A DNA stretch of 53,768 nt from positions 1-53,768 of the forward strand of contig CALVME010000010.1 in assembly GCA_944342055.1 (NCBI GenBank). The letters run 5' to 3'. The DNA is from an uncultured Clostridia bacterium (GTDB lineage: Bacteria; Bacillota; Clostridia; Christensenellales; Borkfalkiaceae). The notes beneath the pieces are model-generated. The model saw only the letters and a program-made list of their open reading frames with translations. It was not told where the DNA came from and ran no database searches. Below, one piece after another: positions 8,803 to 16,874 of this stretch (positions within the stretch are counted from its first letter, which is position 1; each line of letters opens with the position of its first letter). The translations under genes and the position numbers were made by a program.

Positions 8803-9135
8803 ATGAAACTTTGGAAGACAGGATTGCTTGTGCTTTTGTGTCTTTGCTGTCTCTTCGGCTGTCAGCCGAAGGCGAGAGGCGGCGAGGAAGTGCGGCTTAC
8901 GCTCTCGAAGACGGCGATCGAGCTCGCGGAAGGGGAGAGCGAGGAGCTCACTCTGTCCGTTCAGCCTTCCGATGCGCTCGACAAGAACGTGGAATGGAAG
9001 AGTTCCGACGAGAGCGTGGCGGTCGTGGACGGCGGCATGGTCACGGCAAAGAGCGCGGGGGAGGCGGAGATCACCGCCTCTTCGGGCGACAAACAGGTCC
9101 GCTGCGTCGTTACCGTCAGGGCGGCGGAGGAATGA
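8803..9135 (+). CDS. Small Big2-like (bacterial Ig) lipoprotein
   Basis: ATG 8803 follows GGGAGGAA. The 110-residue product has a signal peptide with lipobox LFGC, then one Ig-like domain of the Big2 type: LTLSKTAIELAEGESEEL, KNVEWKSSDESVAVVDG, and MVTAKSAGEAEITA. Big2 domains are found in surface proteins and adhesins; a free single-domain lipoprotein may be a surface decoration or a binding partner. No specific function can be assigned. A terminator follows directly, so it is monocistronic. Confidence 0.8.
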   Translation: MKLWKTGLLVLLCLCCLFGCQPKARGGEEVRLTLSKTAIELAEGESEELTLSVQPSDALDKNVEWKSSDESVAVVDGGMVTAKSAGEAEITASSGDKQVRCVVTVRAAEE

Positions 9136-9151
9136 GCTCGGAGGCAGAAAG

Positions 9152-9176
9152 CGCGTTGCTCGGCAATGCGTTTTTT
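9152..9176 (+). terminator. Rho-independent terminator after the Big2 lipoprotein
   Basis: Stem CGCGTTGC/GCAATGCG (one G-T pair), loop TCG, then six T residues at 9171-9176. Confidence 0.75.
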
Positions 9177-9180
9177 GTTT

Positions 9181-9255
9181 ATGCAAATTCGATAAGAATT
9201 GATTGCATATTTGTGATATTTGCCTATTGCAAAACGGGCGCAAATACGATAAAAT
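9181..9255 (+). repeat. Clustered GCAAAT/ATTTGC motifs around the msmK promoter
   Basis: Direct repeats GCAAATTCGATAA (9183-9195) and GCAAATACGATAA (9240-9252) lie 57 bases apart. Between them are TTGCAT, ATTTGC and TTGCAA copies that form imperfect inverted pairs, for example ATTTGC/GCAAAT at 9218-9245, which spans the -35. The arrangement looks like an operator cluster for a dimeric regulator; the regulator is unknown. Confidence 0.4.
9227..9255 (+). promoter_or_regulatory. Promoter of the msmK-type ATPase gene
   Basis: -35 TTGCAA (9227-9232), 17-base spacer, -10 TAAAAT (9250-9255). The leader to the ATG at 9295 is about 33 bases and holds GAGGAGGAAAA. Confidence 0.8.
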
Positions 9256-9294
9256 AATAGCAATCAAAAAGAAAAAATCCGAGGAGGAAAATTT

Positions 9295-10590
9295 ATGGCC
9301 GGTCTGTTGTTAAAACACATAGACAAAATTTATCCCAACGGCGTACAGGCAGTATTTGATTTCTGCCTGGATATCCGCGATAAGGAATTCATCGTATTTG
9401 TAGGCCCTTCCGGTTGCGGTAAGTCCACGACCCTTCGTATGATCGCAGGACTCGAGGAAATTTCCGGCGGCGAGCTGTACATCGACGGTAAGATCATGAA
9501 CGACGTCGTTCCCAAGGACAGAGATATCGCAATGGTATTCCAGAACTATGCATTGTATCCCCACATGTCCGTTTACGACAACATGGCGTTCGGTCGCAAA
9601 CTGAGAAAAGTTCCCAAGGCGGTAATCGACGAGAAGGTAAAGGCGGCTGCCGAAATCCTCGGTATCACCGATTATCTCAACCGCAAACCCAAGGCTTTGT
9701 CCGGTGGTCAGAGACAGCGTGTCGCGCTCGGCCGTACCATCGTCCGTGAGCCCAAGGTATTCCTGCTCGACGAGCCTCTGTCCAACCTGGACGCAAAGCT
9801 CCGTGCGCAGATGAGAACCGAAATTTCCAAACTGCACGCAAGACTTGCCACGACCTTCATTTACGTCACGCACGACCAGATCGAGGCTATGACGATGGGT
9901 ACGAGAATCGTCGTCATGAAGGACGGCTTCATGCAGCAGGTAGATACTCCTCAGAACCTCTATGATTATCCGACCAACCTCTTCGTTGCTGGATTCATCG
10001 GCACGCCGCAGATGAACTTCTTCCGCGACGCTACGATCACCAACGAGAACGGCAAGGTATATGTCAATTTCGTTGCAGGCAACAAGATCCTGCTTCCCAA
10101 GACGGTCGTCGCAAAGATCAAGAACCTCGAAGAGTACGAGAACACCGGCAAGCACGTCGTGCTCGGCGTTCGTCCCGAAGATATCCACGAAGATCAGCTC
10201 TTCATTTCCAATTCTCCCGAGACCGTCGTCAAGGCGAGAATCGAAGTCATCGAAAAACTCGGTGCAGAGACGCAGATCTACTGCGTGCTCGACTATGAAG
10301 AGGAGAAGAACACCATCGTCGACAATGCGAACCAGATGATCGCGAAGATCAACAGCCGTTCCGTCGTCACGAGAGGCGAGATCGAAGAGCTCGCGTTCGA
10401 CGCGAAGCACATTCACCTTTTCGATCAGGAGACCGAAGCGACCATCCTCGAGAGAGACGAGTTCTACGATGTCATTCCCGAGAATGCAGAAGGTTCCGCG
10501 TTCGTTCCTCCTACACCGCAGGAGATGCGCGCTCGCATCGACGCGGCGAGAGCTGCGACCAAGGATAAGAAAGCTTGGGCGAAGAAATAA
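9295..10590 (+). CDS. MsmK/UgpC/MalK-type ABC sugar transporter ATP-binding protein
   Basis: The 431-residue protein has Walker A GPSGCGKST (37-45), Q-loop VFQNYALYPHMSVYDNM, signature LSGGQRQR, Walker B VFLLDEPLSNLD and His-switch YVTHDQIEAMTM. A C-terminal MalK-like OB region runs from about residue 235. The C terminus is longer than the roughly 370 residues usual for MsmK, ending in a charged tail. No sugar permease or binding protein is nearby; such stand-alone ATPases in Bacillota energise several sugar importers. Codon choice (many CGT, GGT and GTA codons) differs from its neighbours, which suggests high expression. Confidence 0.93.
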   Translation: MAGLLLKHIDKIYPNGVQAVFDFCLDIRDKEFIVFVGPSGCGKSTTLRMIAGLEEISGGELYIDGKIMNDVVPKDRDIAMVFQNYALYPHMSVYDNMAFGRKLRKVPKAVIDEKVKAAAEILGITDYLNRKPKALSGGQRQRVALGRTIVREPKVFLLDEPLSNLDAKLRAQMRTEISKLHARLATTFIYVTHDQIEAMTMGTRIVVMKDGFMQQVDTPQNLYDYPTNLFVAGFIGTPQMNFFRDATITNENGKVYVNFVAGNKILLPKTVVAKIKNLEEYENTGKHVVLGVRPEDIHEDQLFISNSPETVVKARIEVIEKLGAETQIYCVLDYEEEKNTIVDNANQMIAKINSRSVVTRGEIEELAFDAKHIHLFDQETEATILERDEFYDVIPENAEGSAFVPPTPQEMRARIDAARAATKDKKAWAKK

Positions 10591-10636
10591 CGAGATCATT
10601 TAAAATTACCTTTTAAGATATCGTTCCGATTCAGAC

Positions 10637-10666
10637 AAAAGACCTCACCGAAAGGCGAGGTCTTTT
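10637..10666 (+). terminator. Strong rho-independent terminator after the msmK-type gene
   Basis: AAAAGACCTC and GAGGTCTTTT are perfect complements, closed by an inner CC-GAAA-GG tetraloop. Positions 10637-10646 and 10657-10666. Confidence 0.9.
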
Positions 10667-11034
10667 GTTGCGTTAAAGCGGCGTTTTGCAGAGCGGCGCG
10701 GGGCGTTGCGCAAAAATACTGAGAGCGCTTTGCCGCTTTCAGGGAGCAGAAGGACAGCGCGAGCGGATGACTTCGCGCGCCCGAGGCGGCTCGATACGTC
10801 TGATGATGCGTAAAAAACCGATCGTCGCGGACGTCTTCGCGCGTCTGAGGCAACGCCATACGCGCGCCCGATCGGCAATTATCGTTTCCTGATCGGGAAC
10901 CGACTTTTGCAAAGCGAGGTCCTGTGCGCTCCGATCGCCTGTTTGCTTCGATCCGTCTTTCGCGGGAGCGTGGACGCCTTTTTGAAAAGTTCTCTCTTCG
11001 CCCAAAAGAAATTTTCGTTTGCGAGCGCAAAAGA
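10667..11034. other. Non-coding gap with inverted repeats
   Basis: No convincing gene is present; open frames here lack ribosome sites and protein-like composition. The stretch has nested inverted repeats: AAAGCGGC (10675-10682) with GCCGCTTT (10732-10739), enclosing GCAGAGCG/CGCTTTGC and GCGC/GCGC; and CCCGATC (10865-10871) with GATCGGG (10889-10895). It could hold a small RNA, but no promoter for one was recognised. Confidence 0.4.
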
Positions 11035-11063
11035 TTGACTTTTTTTTCGGTTTGCGATAGGAT
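11035..11063 (+). promoter_or_regulatory. Promoter of the permease gene, apparently giving a leaderless mRNA
   Basis: -35 TTGACT (11035-11040), 17-base spacer, -10 TAGGAT (11058-11063). The start codon at 11071 begins only 8 bases after the -10, at the expected transcription start, and there is no Shine-Dalgarno sequence. Confidence 0.65.
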
Positions 11064-11070
11064 AGAAGCC

Positions 11071-11919
11071 ATGTTGGACGTTTTGGTCGACAGCTTGCTC
11101 GATGCGCTCAAGCTGTTGCCGTTTTTACTCATCATTTATATTCTGATCGAGCTGTCGGAAAGGCTCTCCTTTCTCTCGCCGCGCAAGCTTAACGGCCGCG
11201 CCGCGCCCCTGATCGGTGCATTGACGGGGCTTGTGCCGCAGTGCGGCTTTTCCGTCATGGCTGCAAAGCTCTACGACAAGAAATACATCCGCACAGGCAC
11301 GCTTTTGGCAGTTTTTTTGGCAACAAGCGACGAGGCGTTCGTCATTCTGCTTTCGAGCGGGAGCATTCTTCCGCTGCTTTCTCTGCTCGGGGTCAAGTTT
11401 TTGGTGGCGGTGTGTTTTGGTTATCTCGCTTACCTTCTGCTGTTGCGGCGTGAGAACGTTGAAGATGCACAAGGGGAGGAGGAGTTCCATTCCTGCGGGC
11501 GCGAGCATACGCATAAGCCCTGGATGGATGATTTCGTCATGCCCTGCCTGCACGCGCTCAAGATCACTGCCTATATCTTTGCGGTCAACCTGATCTTCGG
11601 CACGCTCTTTTACTTTATCGGCGAGGAGAACGTCGAAAACTTTCTCTCTGCGAATATCTTTCTGCAACCCCTGATCACCACGCTCGTCGGGCTCATTCCC
11701 AACTGCGCTTCGTCCGTCATTCTGACGCAGACGTTCCTGAAAGGCGGAATCGCCTTCGGTTCCTGCGTCGCGGGGCTCTGCATCAACGCGGGCATGGGGC
11801 TCGTCGTGCTCCTTCGGAACGTCAGGGAGTGGCGGCGCAATCTGCTTCTGATTTCGACATTGTTCGTCATAAGTATCGCCGTCGGAACGGTCATCAATCT
11901 GCTTTCATTTTTATTTTAG
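11071..11919 (+). CDS. Putative 10-TM heavy-metal/arsenic efflux permease (ArsP_2-like)
   Basis: The 282-residue membrane protein consists of two related halves. Each half carries a similar loop-helix motif: GLVPQCGFSVMAAKLY with FLATSDEAFVILL in the first, and GLIPNCASSVILTQTF with GLCINAGMGLVVLL in the second. This inverted-repeat layout with a Pro-Asn/Gln-Cys motif matches the putative metal-exporter family usually named ArsP_2. A His-rich central loop (HSCGREHTHKPW) may bind metal. ATG 11071 is chosen from the hydrophobic start LDVLVDSLLDALKLLPFLL and the promoter. Substrate is not known; arsenic or manganese are the names in use for relatives. Confidence 0.7.
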   Translation: MLDVLVDSLLDALKLLPFLLIIYILIELSERLSFLSPRKLNGRAAPLIGALTGLVPQCGFSVMAAKLYDKKYIRTGTLLAVFLATSDEAFVILLSSGSILPLLSLLGVKFLVAVCFGYLAYLLLLRRENVEDAQGEEEFHSCGREHTHKPWMDDFVMPCLHALKITAYIFAVNLIFGTLFYFIGEENVENFLSANIFLQPLITTLVGLIPNCASSVILTQTFLKGGIAFGSCVAGLCINAGMGLVVLLRNVREWRRNLLLISTLFVISIAVGTVINLLSFLF

Positions 11920-11920
11920 A

Positions 11921-11949
11921 TTGACAAAATATGAAAAATAGGGTATCAT
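11921..11949 (+). promoter_or_regulatory. Promoter of the hisC-cotH operon
   Basis: -35 TTGACA (11921-11926), 17-base spacer, -10 TATCAT (11944-11949). The first transcribed bases fall in an inverted repeat, ATGGCACGGA/TCCGTGTCAT, at 11951-11975. Confidence 0.85.
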
Positions 11950-11950
11950 A

Positions 11951-11975
11951 ATGGCACGGAGTTTTTCCGTGTCAT
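11951..11975 (+). repeat. Inverted repeat at the hisC transcription start
   Basis: Ten-base arms with one G-T pair and loop GTTTT, followed by TTTTAT. It overlaps the expected +1. It may be an operator, a 5' stabilising hairpin, or the terminator of the permease gene read across the promoter. Confidence 0.5.
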
Positions 11976-11999
11976 TTTATCTTTGCAAAGGAAAAGCGT

Positions 12000-13052
12000 A
12001 TGTTTTTGAGTCGGTTGGCAGAGAGCGTTGAGCCTTATACGGCGGGCGAACAGATCGGTGAGGGGTATGTGAAACTCAATACGAACGAAAATCCGTATCC
12101 GCCTTCTCCGCGCGCGGCAAAGACACTGCGGGAATCCGACGCGTCGCGCCTCAGGCTCTATCCGCAGCCGAATGCGGACGGGCTGCGCAGGGCGATCGCG
12201 CAGGCGGAGGGCGTGGACGAAGAGAACGTCTTTTGCGCGAACGGCAGCGACGAGGCGCTCGCCCTCTGTTTTCCCGCGTTCTTCGATGAGGACGGCAAGG
12301 GCGCCTGTTTTGCGGACGTCACCTATTCGTTTTATCCTGTTTTTGCCTCGTTTTTCCGCATTCCGACCGTCGTCGTTCCCGTCAAGGAAGATTATTCGAT
12401 CGATCTTGCGGCGATGGCGAAGGCGGATTGCGGCGGCTATTTCATTGCTAACCCGAACGCGCCCACTTCGCTCGGGATCGGGCGGGCGCAGATTGAGGCG
12501 TTCGTCGCTTCCGTGGATAAGCTCGTCATTCTGGACGAAGCGTATATGGATTTCTTCGGCGAGTCCTGCGCGGCGCTTACGAAGCGATACGCCAACCTGC
12601 TCGTCGTCAAGACGTTTTCCAAGTCTTATTCGCTCGCGGGGATGCGCTGCGGTTACGCGATCGGGCAGAGCGGCCTCATCGAGGGGCTTCGCCGCATGCG
12701 CGACTGTTTCAACTCTTACCCCGTGGACGCCGTCTGTCAGGCGGTCTGCGCCGCGGCGGTGTCCGATCGGAGCTATCACGACGAGACGGTGCGCCTCGTC
12801 GTTTCCGAGCGCGAGCGGCTGAAAACCGCGCTGCGGAGCAGGGGGCTTTGGGTCGCCGATTCCGCTTCGAATTTCCTGTTCGTCCGCTTCTCTGAGACGG
12901 GCGGAAAGTATATCTATGAATCACTGAAAGCCAAAAAGATCCTGGTGCGTTTTTGGGACAAACCGAAATTGTCCGAGTTTTGCCGCATCACCGTGGGTAC
13001 CCCTTCGCAAAACGAGGCGCTGCTTGAGGCGCTGGATACGATTTTGAGGTGA
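12000..13052 (+). CDS. hisC: Histidinol-phosphate aminotransferase family (class I/II PLP enzyme)
   Basis: The 350-residue enzyme has the HisC fingerprints: KLNTNENPYPPSP at the N terminus, ANGSDEALALCF, IANPNAPTSLG, LDEAYMDFFGES and the PLP lysine in TFSKSYSLAGMRCGY. HisC converts imidazole-acetol phosphate plus glutamate to histidinol phosphate. No other his gene is nearby, so it may serve aromatic amino acids or another phosphorylated substrate. It heads an operon: its stop overlaps the next GTG (GTGA, 13049-13052). Ribosome site AAAGGAAAAG precedes ATG 12000. Confidence 0.88.
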   Translation: MFLSRLAESVEPYTAGEQIGEGYVKLNTNENPYPPSPRAAKTLRESDASRLRLYPQPNADGLRRAIAQAEGVDEENVFCANGSDEALALCFPAFFDEDGKGACFADVTYSFYPVFASFFRIPTVVVPVKEDYSIDLAAMAKADCGGYFIANPNAPTSLGIGRAQIEAFVASVDKLVILDEAYMDFFGESCAALTKRYANLLVVKTFSKSYSLAGMRCGYAIGQSGLIEGLRRMRDCFNSYPVDAVCQAVCAAAVSDRSYHDETVRLVVSERERLKTALRSRGLWVADSASNFLFVRFSETGGKYIYESLKAKKILVRFWDKPKLSEFCRITVGTPSQNEALLEALDTILR

Positions 13053-14185
13053 ATTTGCATCTTTCGGCGCGCTCGGTCGAGGAGCTGAGCGAACTTACTT
13101 ACGAATGCGAATGCGGCAAAAGGCACGGCGGGTTTGCCCGCCTGCGCTTCGGCAGGCTTTCTGCGCTTTCCGAGGAGATCAACGTCTTTGTCCCGCTCGG
13201 CAAACTGGTCATACTTGCGAGCGGCGAGACGTTTTTGCGCTGCGGTTCCGTCCTGCGCGAGGCGCTCAGGCGATACAAACTCCTGACTGCGCTCGACGTG
13301 ACGGATGTTTCCTCTCTGTTTGCCTTTGACGACGGCATAGCGGGCGTGGTCGCACTCGGCACGGAGGCGGCGGAACTCGGCAGGTACTTTGCGGGCGTCA
13401 GGAATCTGCCCTGCATCGCGATCCCCGACGTGATCTGCTCGGAGCGCCTGCTCGGCGAGACGGTCGACGTCCCTTTGGGGGGCAAGCGCGTCGTCTATCC
13501 CGCTCCGCCCCCGCGGCTCATCTATGTCGATGTCTCTTTGTTGTGCGGCGCGGCGGAAGCGTACGGCAAAATCTGTTCATGGGCGCTCTCTCTGCTCGAT
13601 CTTCGCTTTTCTCCTGACGATCAGCCGCGCTGCGGCGAACTGTACGAACTCGCGCTCTCCGCGCTCGGAGGCCTCGGTTGGTATGAAAGCGACGGCGTGC
13701 AGAAGATATTCGAATCGGATTTCCGGCTCGCCTATTGCGCGCGGGAAGGATTGGAGAGGGGGGCGGTGCGCGTCCTGGCAGAGGAGACGGGGAGCGATCT
13801 GTTTGCGCTCGTCAAGCTCGCCAAAGTGTACGAGTTGTTTTTCAGAAAGGGCTACGCGCGTCCGTACGCCGCTCCCGACTATGTGGAGAGGGCGGAGCGC
13901 GCGGGTGTGCGGCCGCATCCGCTGTTTTGCCGCGCGGACGCGTTTTACGCAGATTTTTTGCGGGAACGGCGCGGTTATCTCGCGGGCGTACGGGAGATCC
14001 TCAGCCGCCTGCCCAACATGAAGCGCACATATTTTCAGCTGGGCGGCAAGGGCGTCCGCGTCGAAGGGGAGGCGCTTCGCCGTGCGGTCGATCTGTTGCC
14101 GGAAAAATGTGGAAAAGGTCCGCTCGTATGGATGCGGGAGTTCGGACTGCTGGAGGGATTATGCAAAGGAAGGTGCAAGAGCTGA
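13049..14185 (+). CDS. Divergent AraM/glycerol-1-phosphate dehydrogenase-like protein, active site apparently lost
   Basis: A 378-residue protein starting at GTG 13049 in overlap with hisC. The N terminus has CECGKRHGG, like the CxCG-H start of clostridial AraM proteins. The C-terminal MKRTYFQLGGKGVRVEGEAL and MREFGLLEGL segments also fit that dehydrogenase fold. The nucleotide loop (ALGTEAAELGRY) lacks the usual GSGTxND pattern, the metal Asp region reads GAAEAYGK in place of a GD motif, and I find no HxxxH ligands. The next gene is an AraL/NagD-like phosphatase, the partner of araM in Bacillus subtilis. I infer a non-catalytic or repurposed relative. The family call is by eye only. Confidence 0.5.
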   Translation: MNLHLSARSVEELSELTYECECGKRHGGFARLRFGRLSALSEEINVFVPLGKLVILASGETFLRCGSVLREALRRYKLLTALDVTDVSSLFAFDDGIAGVVALGTEAAELGRYFAGVRNLPCIAIPDVICSERLLGETVDVPLGGKRVVYPAPPPRLIYVDVSLLCGAAEAYGKICSWALSLLDLRFSPDDQPRCGELYELALSALGGLGWYESDGVQKIFESDFRLAYCAREGLERGAVRVLAEETGSDLFALVKLAKVYELFFRKGYARPYAAPDYVERAERAGVRPHPLFCRADAFYADFLRERRGYLAGVREILSRLPNMKRTYFQLGGKGVRVEGEALRRAVDLLPEKCGKGPLVWMREFGLLEGLCKGRCKS

Positions 14186-14958
14186 TCGCGCAAAAAAAGG
14201 TATTTTTGCTCGATCTGGACGGGACGCTGTATCTGGACGAAACGCCCATCGGAGACATGTCACATACCCTGGAGGCGCTGCGCGAGCACGGCAAGCGCGT
14301 CGTCTATCTGACCAACAATTCTTCCAAAACGGCGGAAGAATACGTCCGCAAACTCTCGCGCATCGGATTTTATCGGGAGGGAGACCTCGTCTATACTTCC
14401 GCAATGGCGACGGCGGAATACCTGCGCGCCGCCTATCCCCAAAAAAAAGTTTATCTCGCGGCGACGGACGCCGTCAAAGCGGAATTTTTTGAGAACGGGA
14501 TCGAACATTCCGAAGATGAAGGGGAGATCGCCGTGCTCGCTGACGATACGACCATCTATTTTCCAAAATTTTGCAAGCTCAACGAGCTGATCGCGCGGGG
14601 CGCGCCGTATGTGGCGACGCATCCCGACGCGGTTTGCCCCGCCAAAGGGGTATTCCCGCCCGACGTCGGTTCGTTCATCGCGCTGCTCGAGGCGTCCTCG
14701 GGACGCCGCCCCGACGTGATCTGCGGCAAGCCCGATCGGATCATGGGGGACTGCATTCGGCGCAGGCTCGGCGTGCGCGCCGAAGAGGTCGTCATGGTCG
14801 GCGACCGCCTGCATACCGACATTCGTTTCGGCAATCGGAACGGTTTTTCCGCTCTGCTCGTGTACAGCGGAGAGACGAGGCCGCAGGATCTGGAAAAATC
14901 CGCCGATCGCCCCGATTTGATTCTGGATTCGCTCAACGATATCGTTGCGTATCTATAA
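14161..14958 (+). CDS. HAD-IIA family phosphatase (NagD/AraL-like)
   Basis: ATG 14161 lies after GGAGGGATT within the end of the preceding gene. The 265-residue protein has HAD motif I DLDGTLYLDE (nucleophile Asp18, acid Asp20), motif II TNNSSK, the CGKPDRIM segment, and motif IV VGDRLHTDIRFG, with the large C2 cap between motifs II and III typical of NagD, AraL and p-nitrophenylphosphatase-like enzymes. It dephosphorylates sugar or glycerol phosphates or nucleotides in known relatives. Adjacent AraM-like gene suggests a glycerol-phosphate or sugar-phosphate job (inference). Confidence 0.9.
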   Translation: MQRKVQELIAQKKVFLLDLDGTLYLDETPIGDMSHTLEALREHGKRVVYLTNNSSKTAEEYVRKLSRIGFYREGDLVYTSAMATAEYLRAAYPQKKVYLAATDAVKAEFFENGIEHSEDEGEIAVLADDTTIYFPKFCKLNELIARGAPYVATHPDAVCPAKGVFPPDVGSFIALLEASSGRRPDVICGKPDRIMGDCIRRRLGVRAEEVVMVGDRLHTDIRFGNRNGFSALLVYSGETRPQDLEKSADRPDLILDSLNDIVAYL

Positions 14959-14970
14959 GGAGGAAAATCT

Positions 14971-16653
14971 ATGAGGCAAAAGAAGAACTTGTCGATTGCA
15001 ATTGCGGCCTGCATGGCATTGTTCCCGCTTGCCGGGTGCGTTTCCGTCGCAGACGAGCCGCTCACGCTTTCGCATGAGGGTGGCATCTATTCCGAAGCGT
15101 TCGATCTGACCGTTTCCAAGGGCGCGGCGTCGCATACCATCTATTATACGACGAACGGCTCCAGACCGACGACGCAATCGGAAAAGTACAAGGGAAAGAT
15201 CAGAATGGAGGAGAAGAAGGATTCGTCCGTCATCGATCACGTCACGCCGAAGGAGGGGTATTCTTTCCGTGACGTCCACGCGGGGACTTCCCTTCGGTTG
15301 CTGGAAGTGGACAAGGACGGAAATACGGTCGCGGAAAAGACGGCGACGTATCTCGTCAAGGAAGACGCGGAGGAATATTATACCGTACCGGTCATCTGCC
15401 TGACGGCGAGCCTCTCCGACTGGTTCGGCGCGAACGGCATGTACAACGATCTGACGGAAGAGAAGAAGATACGCGCCGAAATGGAGTACTACGATCTCTC
15501 CAAAGGGGAGAGCTTTGCGCTCAACACGCAGGTCAAACTGGGCGGCAATTTTACCAAACAGTTTCCGCAGCGCACGCTCAATCTCAATTTCAACAAGGAC
15601 GAAAACGACGAGAAGAACGTGCCGCCTTCGGTCGATCTCTTCGACGGCGCAATGCGCGAGGACGGCACGGGTCCCTTGAAGAACCTCACGCGGTTCCGCC
15701 TGCACAACGGCGGCAACGACTGGCGCGCCGCCTTCTTTACGGACGCTTACGCGCAGGCGTTTGCGGAGGATACCGCCGTCTCCACGACGTCCAGCCGCCC
15801 CTGCATCGTCTATCTCAACGGCGCATACTGGGGGCTGTACATCATGCGCGAGCATTACAGCGCGGAGTACTTCCGCGACAATTACGGCGTAGACAAGGAC
15901 AACGTCGTCCTGCTCGACAAATCGTGGGCGAATGCGGGCAAACCGTACAATCTCGAAGTCAAGGAATACGACGAGGAAGAGGCGTACGCCATGTACGATT
16001 CCCTTATGCAGCTGTTGTATGAGACGGATTTCACGACGGACGAAGGATATCAGGCGTTTGCCGAGGTGGTGGACGTGGACAGCCTGATCGATCTCGTGCT
16101 CATCAACGCCTATGTGGGAAATTGGGATTTCATGTACAACAACTTCCGTTTCTGGCGCACCGCTGAGGTCGAAGAGGGCAATCCTTACGCCGACACGAAG
16201 TGGCGGTTCTGCCTGCATGACATCGATTTCTCCTTCGAAGAGGAAGACGCGAACAACGGTTTGGTGGAAGAGGACAGGCTGGCGGGGAAGAGCTATCTCG
16301 ATTTCTTCCTGGGCAACGCAGCCGTCGCTTACAACGGGCTCGGAACGCTGTCGGAAGAAGATACCATGATCTTTGCGAAGCCGATGGAAAACGCCGCCTT
16401 CCGCGAGCGTGTGTACGAGCGGGCGCAGATCATTCAGGAGGCGTTCAACGCCGAGAAGGCGGAGGCGCTGCAAAAAGAGATGGTCGCTCAGATCAAGCCG
16501 CTCTATCCCGATCAGGTCAAGCGCTGGGGTTCAAGCGGATACAGCTACAACACCTGGCTCGATTTTACGAACATTCGGCTCAACAACGCCAAACTGCGCC
16601 AGGACACCTTCCTGCAACAGGTCGTGACGGCGATTGCTCCCTTTGAAGATTGA
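14971..16653 (+). CDS. CotH kinase family lipoprotein
   Basis: The 560-residue protein has a lipobox (LAGC, Cys23), an Fn3/chitobiase-like segment (YYTTNGSRPT) near residue 55, then a CotH atypical protein kinase domain: LGGNFTKQFPQRTLNLNF, RFRLHNGGNDW, YLNGAYWGLYIMREHYSAEY, NAYVGNWDFMYNNFRFW and KWRFCLHDIDFSF, where the DxDxxF motif binds metal. CotH of Bacillus phosphorylates spore coat proteins; secreted relatives in non-sporing clostridia are common and poorly studied. Start ATG follows AAGGAGGAAAA, 12 bases after the HAD gene, so it is the last gene of the hisC operon. Two terminators follow. Confidence 0.9.
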   Translation: MRQKKNLSIAIAACMALFPLAGCVSVADEPLTLSHEGGIYSEAFDLTVSKGAASHTIYYTTNGSRPTTQSEKYKGKIRMEEKKDSSVIDHVTPKEGYSFRDVHAGTSLRLLEVDKDGNTVAEKTATYLVKEDAEEYYTVPVICLTASLSDWFGANGMYNDLTEEKKIRAEMEYYDLSKGESFALNTQVKLGGNFTKQFPQRTLNLNFNKDENDEKNVPPSVDLFDGAMREDGTGPLKNLTRFRLHNGGNDWRAAFFTDAYAQAFAEDTAVSTTSSRPCIVYLNGAYWGLYIMREHYSAEYFRDNYGVDKDNVVLLDKSWANAGKPYNLEVKEYDEEEAYAMYDSLMQLLYETDFTTDEGYQAFAEVVDVDSLIDLVLINAYVGNWDFMYNNFRFWRTAEVEEGNPYADTKWRFCLHDIDFSFEEEDANNGLVEEDRLAGKSYLDFFLGNAAVAYNGLGTLSEEDTMIFAKPMENAAFRERVYERAQIIQEAFNAEKAEALQKEMVAQIKPLYPDQVKRWGSSGYSYNTWLDFTNIRLNNAKLRQDTFLQQVVTAIAPFED

Positions 16654-16754
16654 GCGGCGCGCGCCGTTTCGGAACATGATATTAGCGCCGCGCTCTGTGC
16701 GCGTCGGATCCGAAGAGAACAAACGCTTCGCGCCCGTTCGGGCGGGATGCGGAC

Positions 16755-16786
16755 AAAAAACGGACGGGGAATCGTCCGTTTTTTGT
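16755..16786. terminator. Terminator, unit 1 (end of cotH operon)
   Basis: AAAAAACGGACG and CGTCCGTTTTTT around GGGAAT; symmetrical, so active in both directions. Confidence 0.85.
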
Positions 16787-16874
16787 TGTGCGTTGTCACA
16801 CGGGAATGGGGTCTTGCAGGGGCGTCTTTTTTCGGTTCGGGATGCGGCGTGCGATCGTTCAAAGGCAAAAGACA

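Noticed and set aside
8638-9267. A 210-residue N-terminal extension of peptidase T
   Set aside because: It would read through the pepT promoter and antisense to the Big2 lipoprotein; the ATG at 8637 has a ribosome site and gives the normal length.
10596-11135. A minus-strand open frame of 179 codons
   Set aside because: It covers the msmK terminator and the permease promoter and has no recognisable domain or start signal.
13049-14185. An ordinary, functional glycerol-1-phosphate dehydrogenase annotation
   Set aside because: Dinucleotide motif and metal-binding histidines could not be found, so only a divergent relative is claimed.
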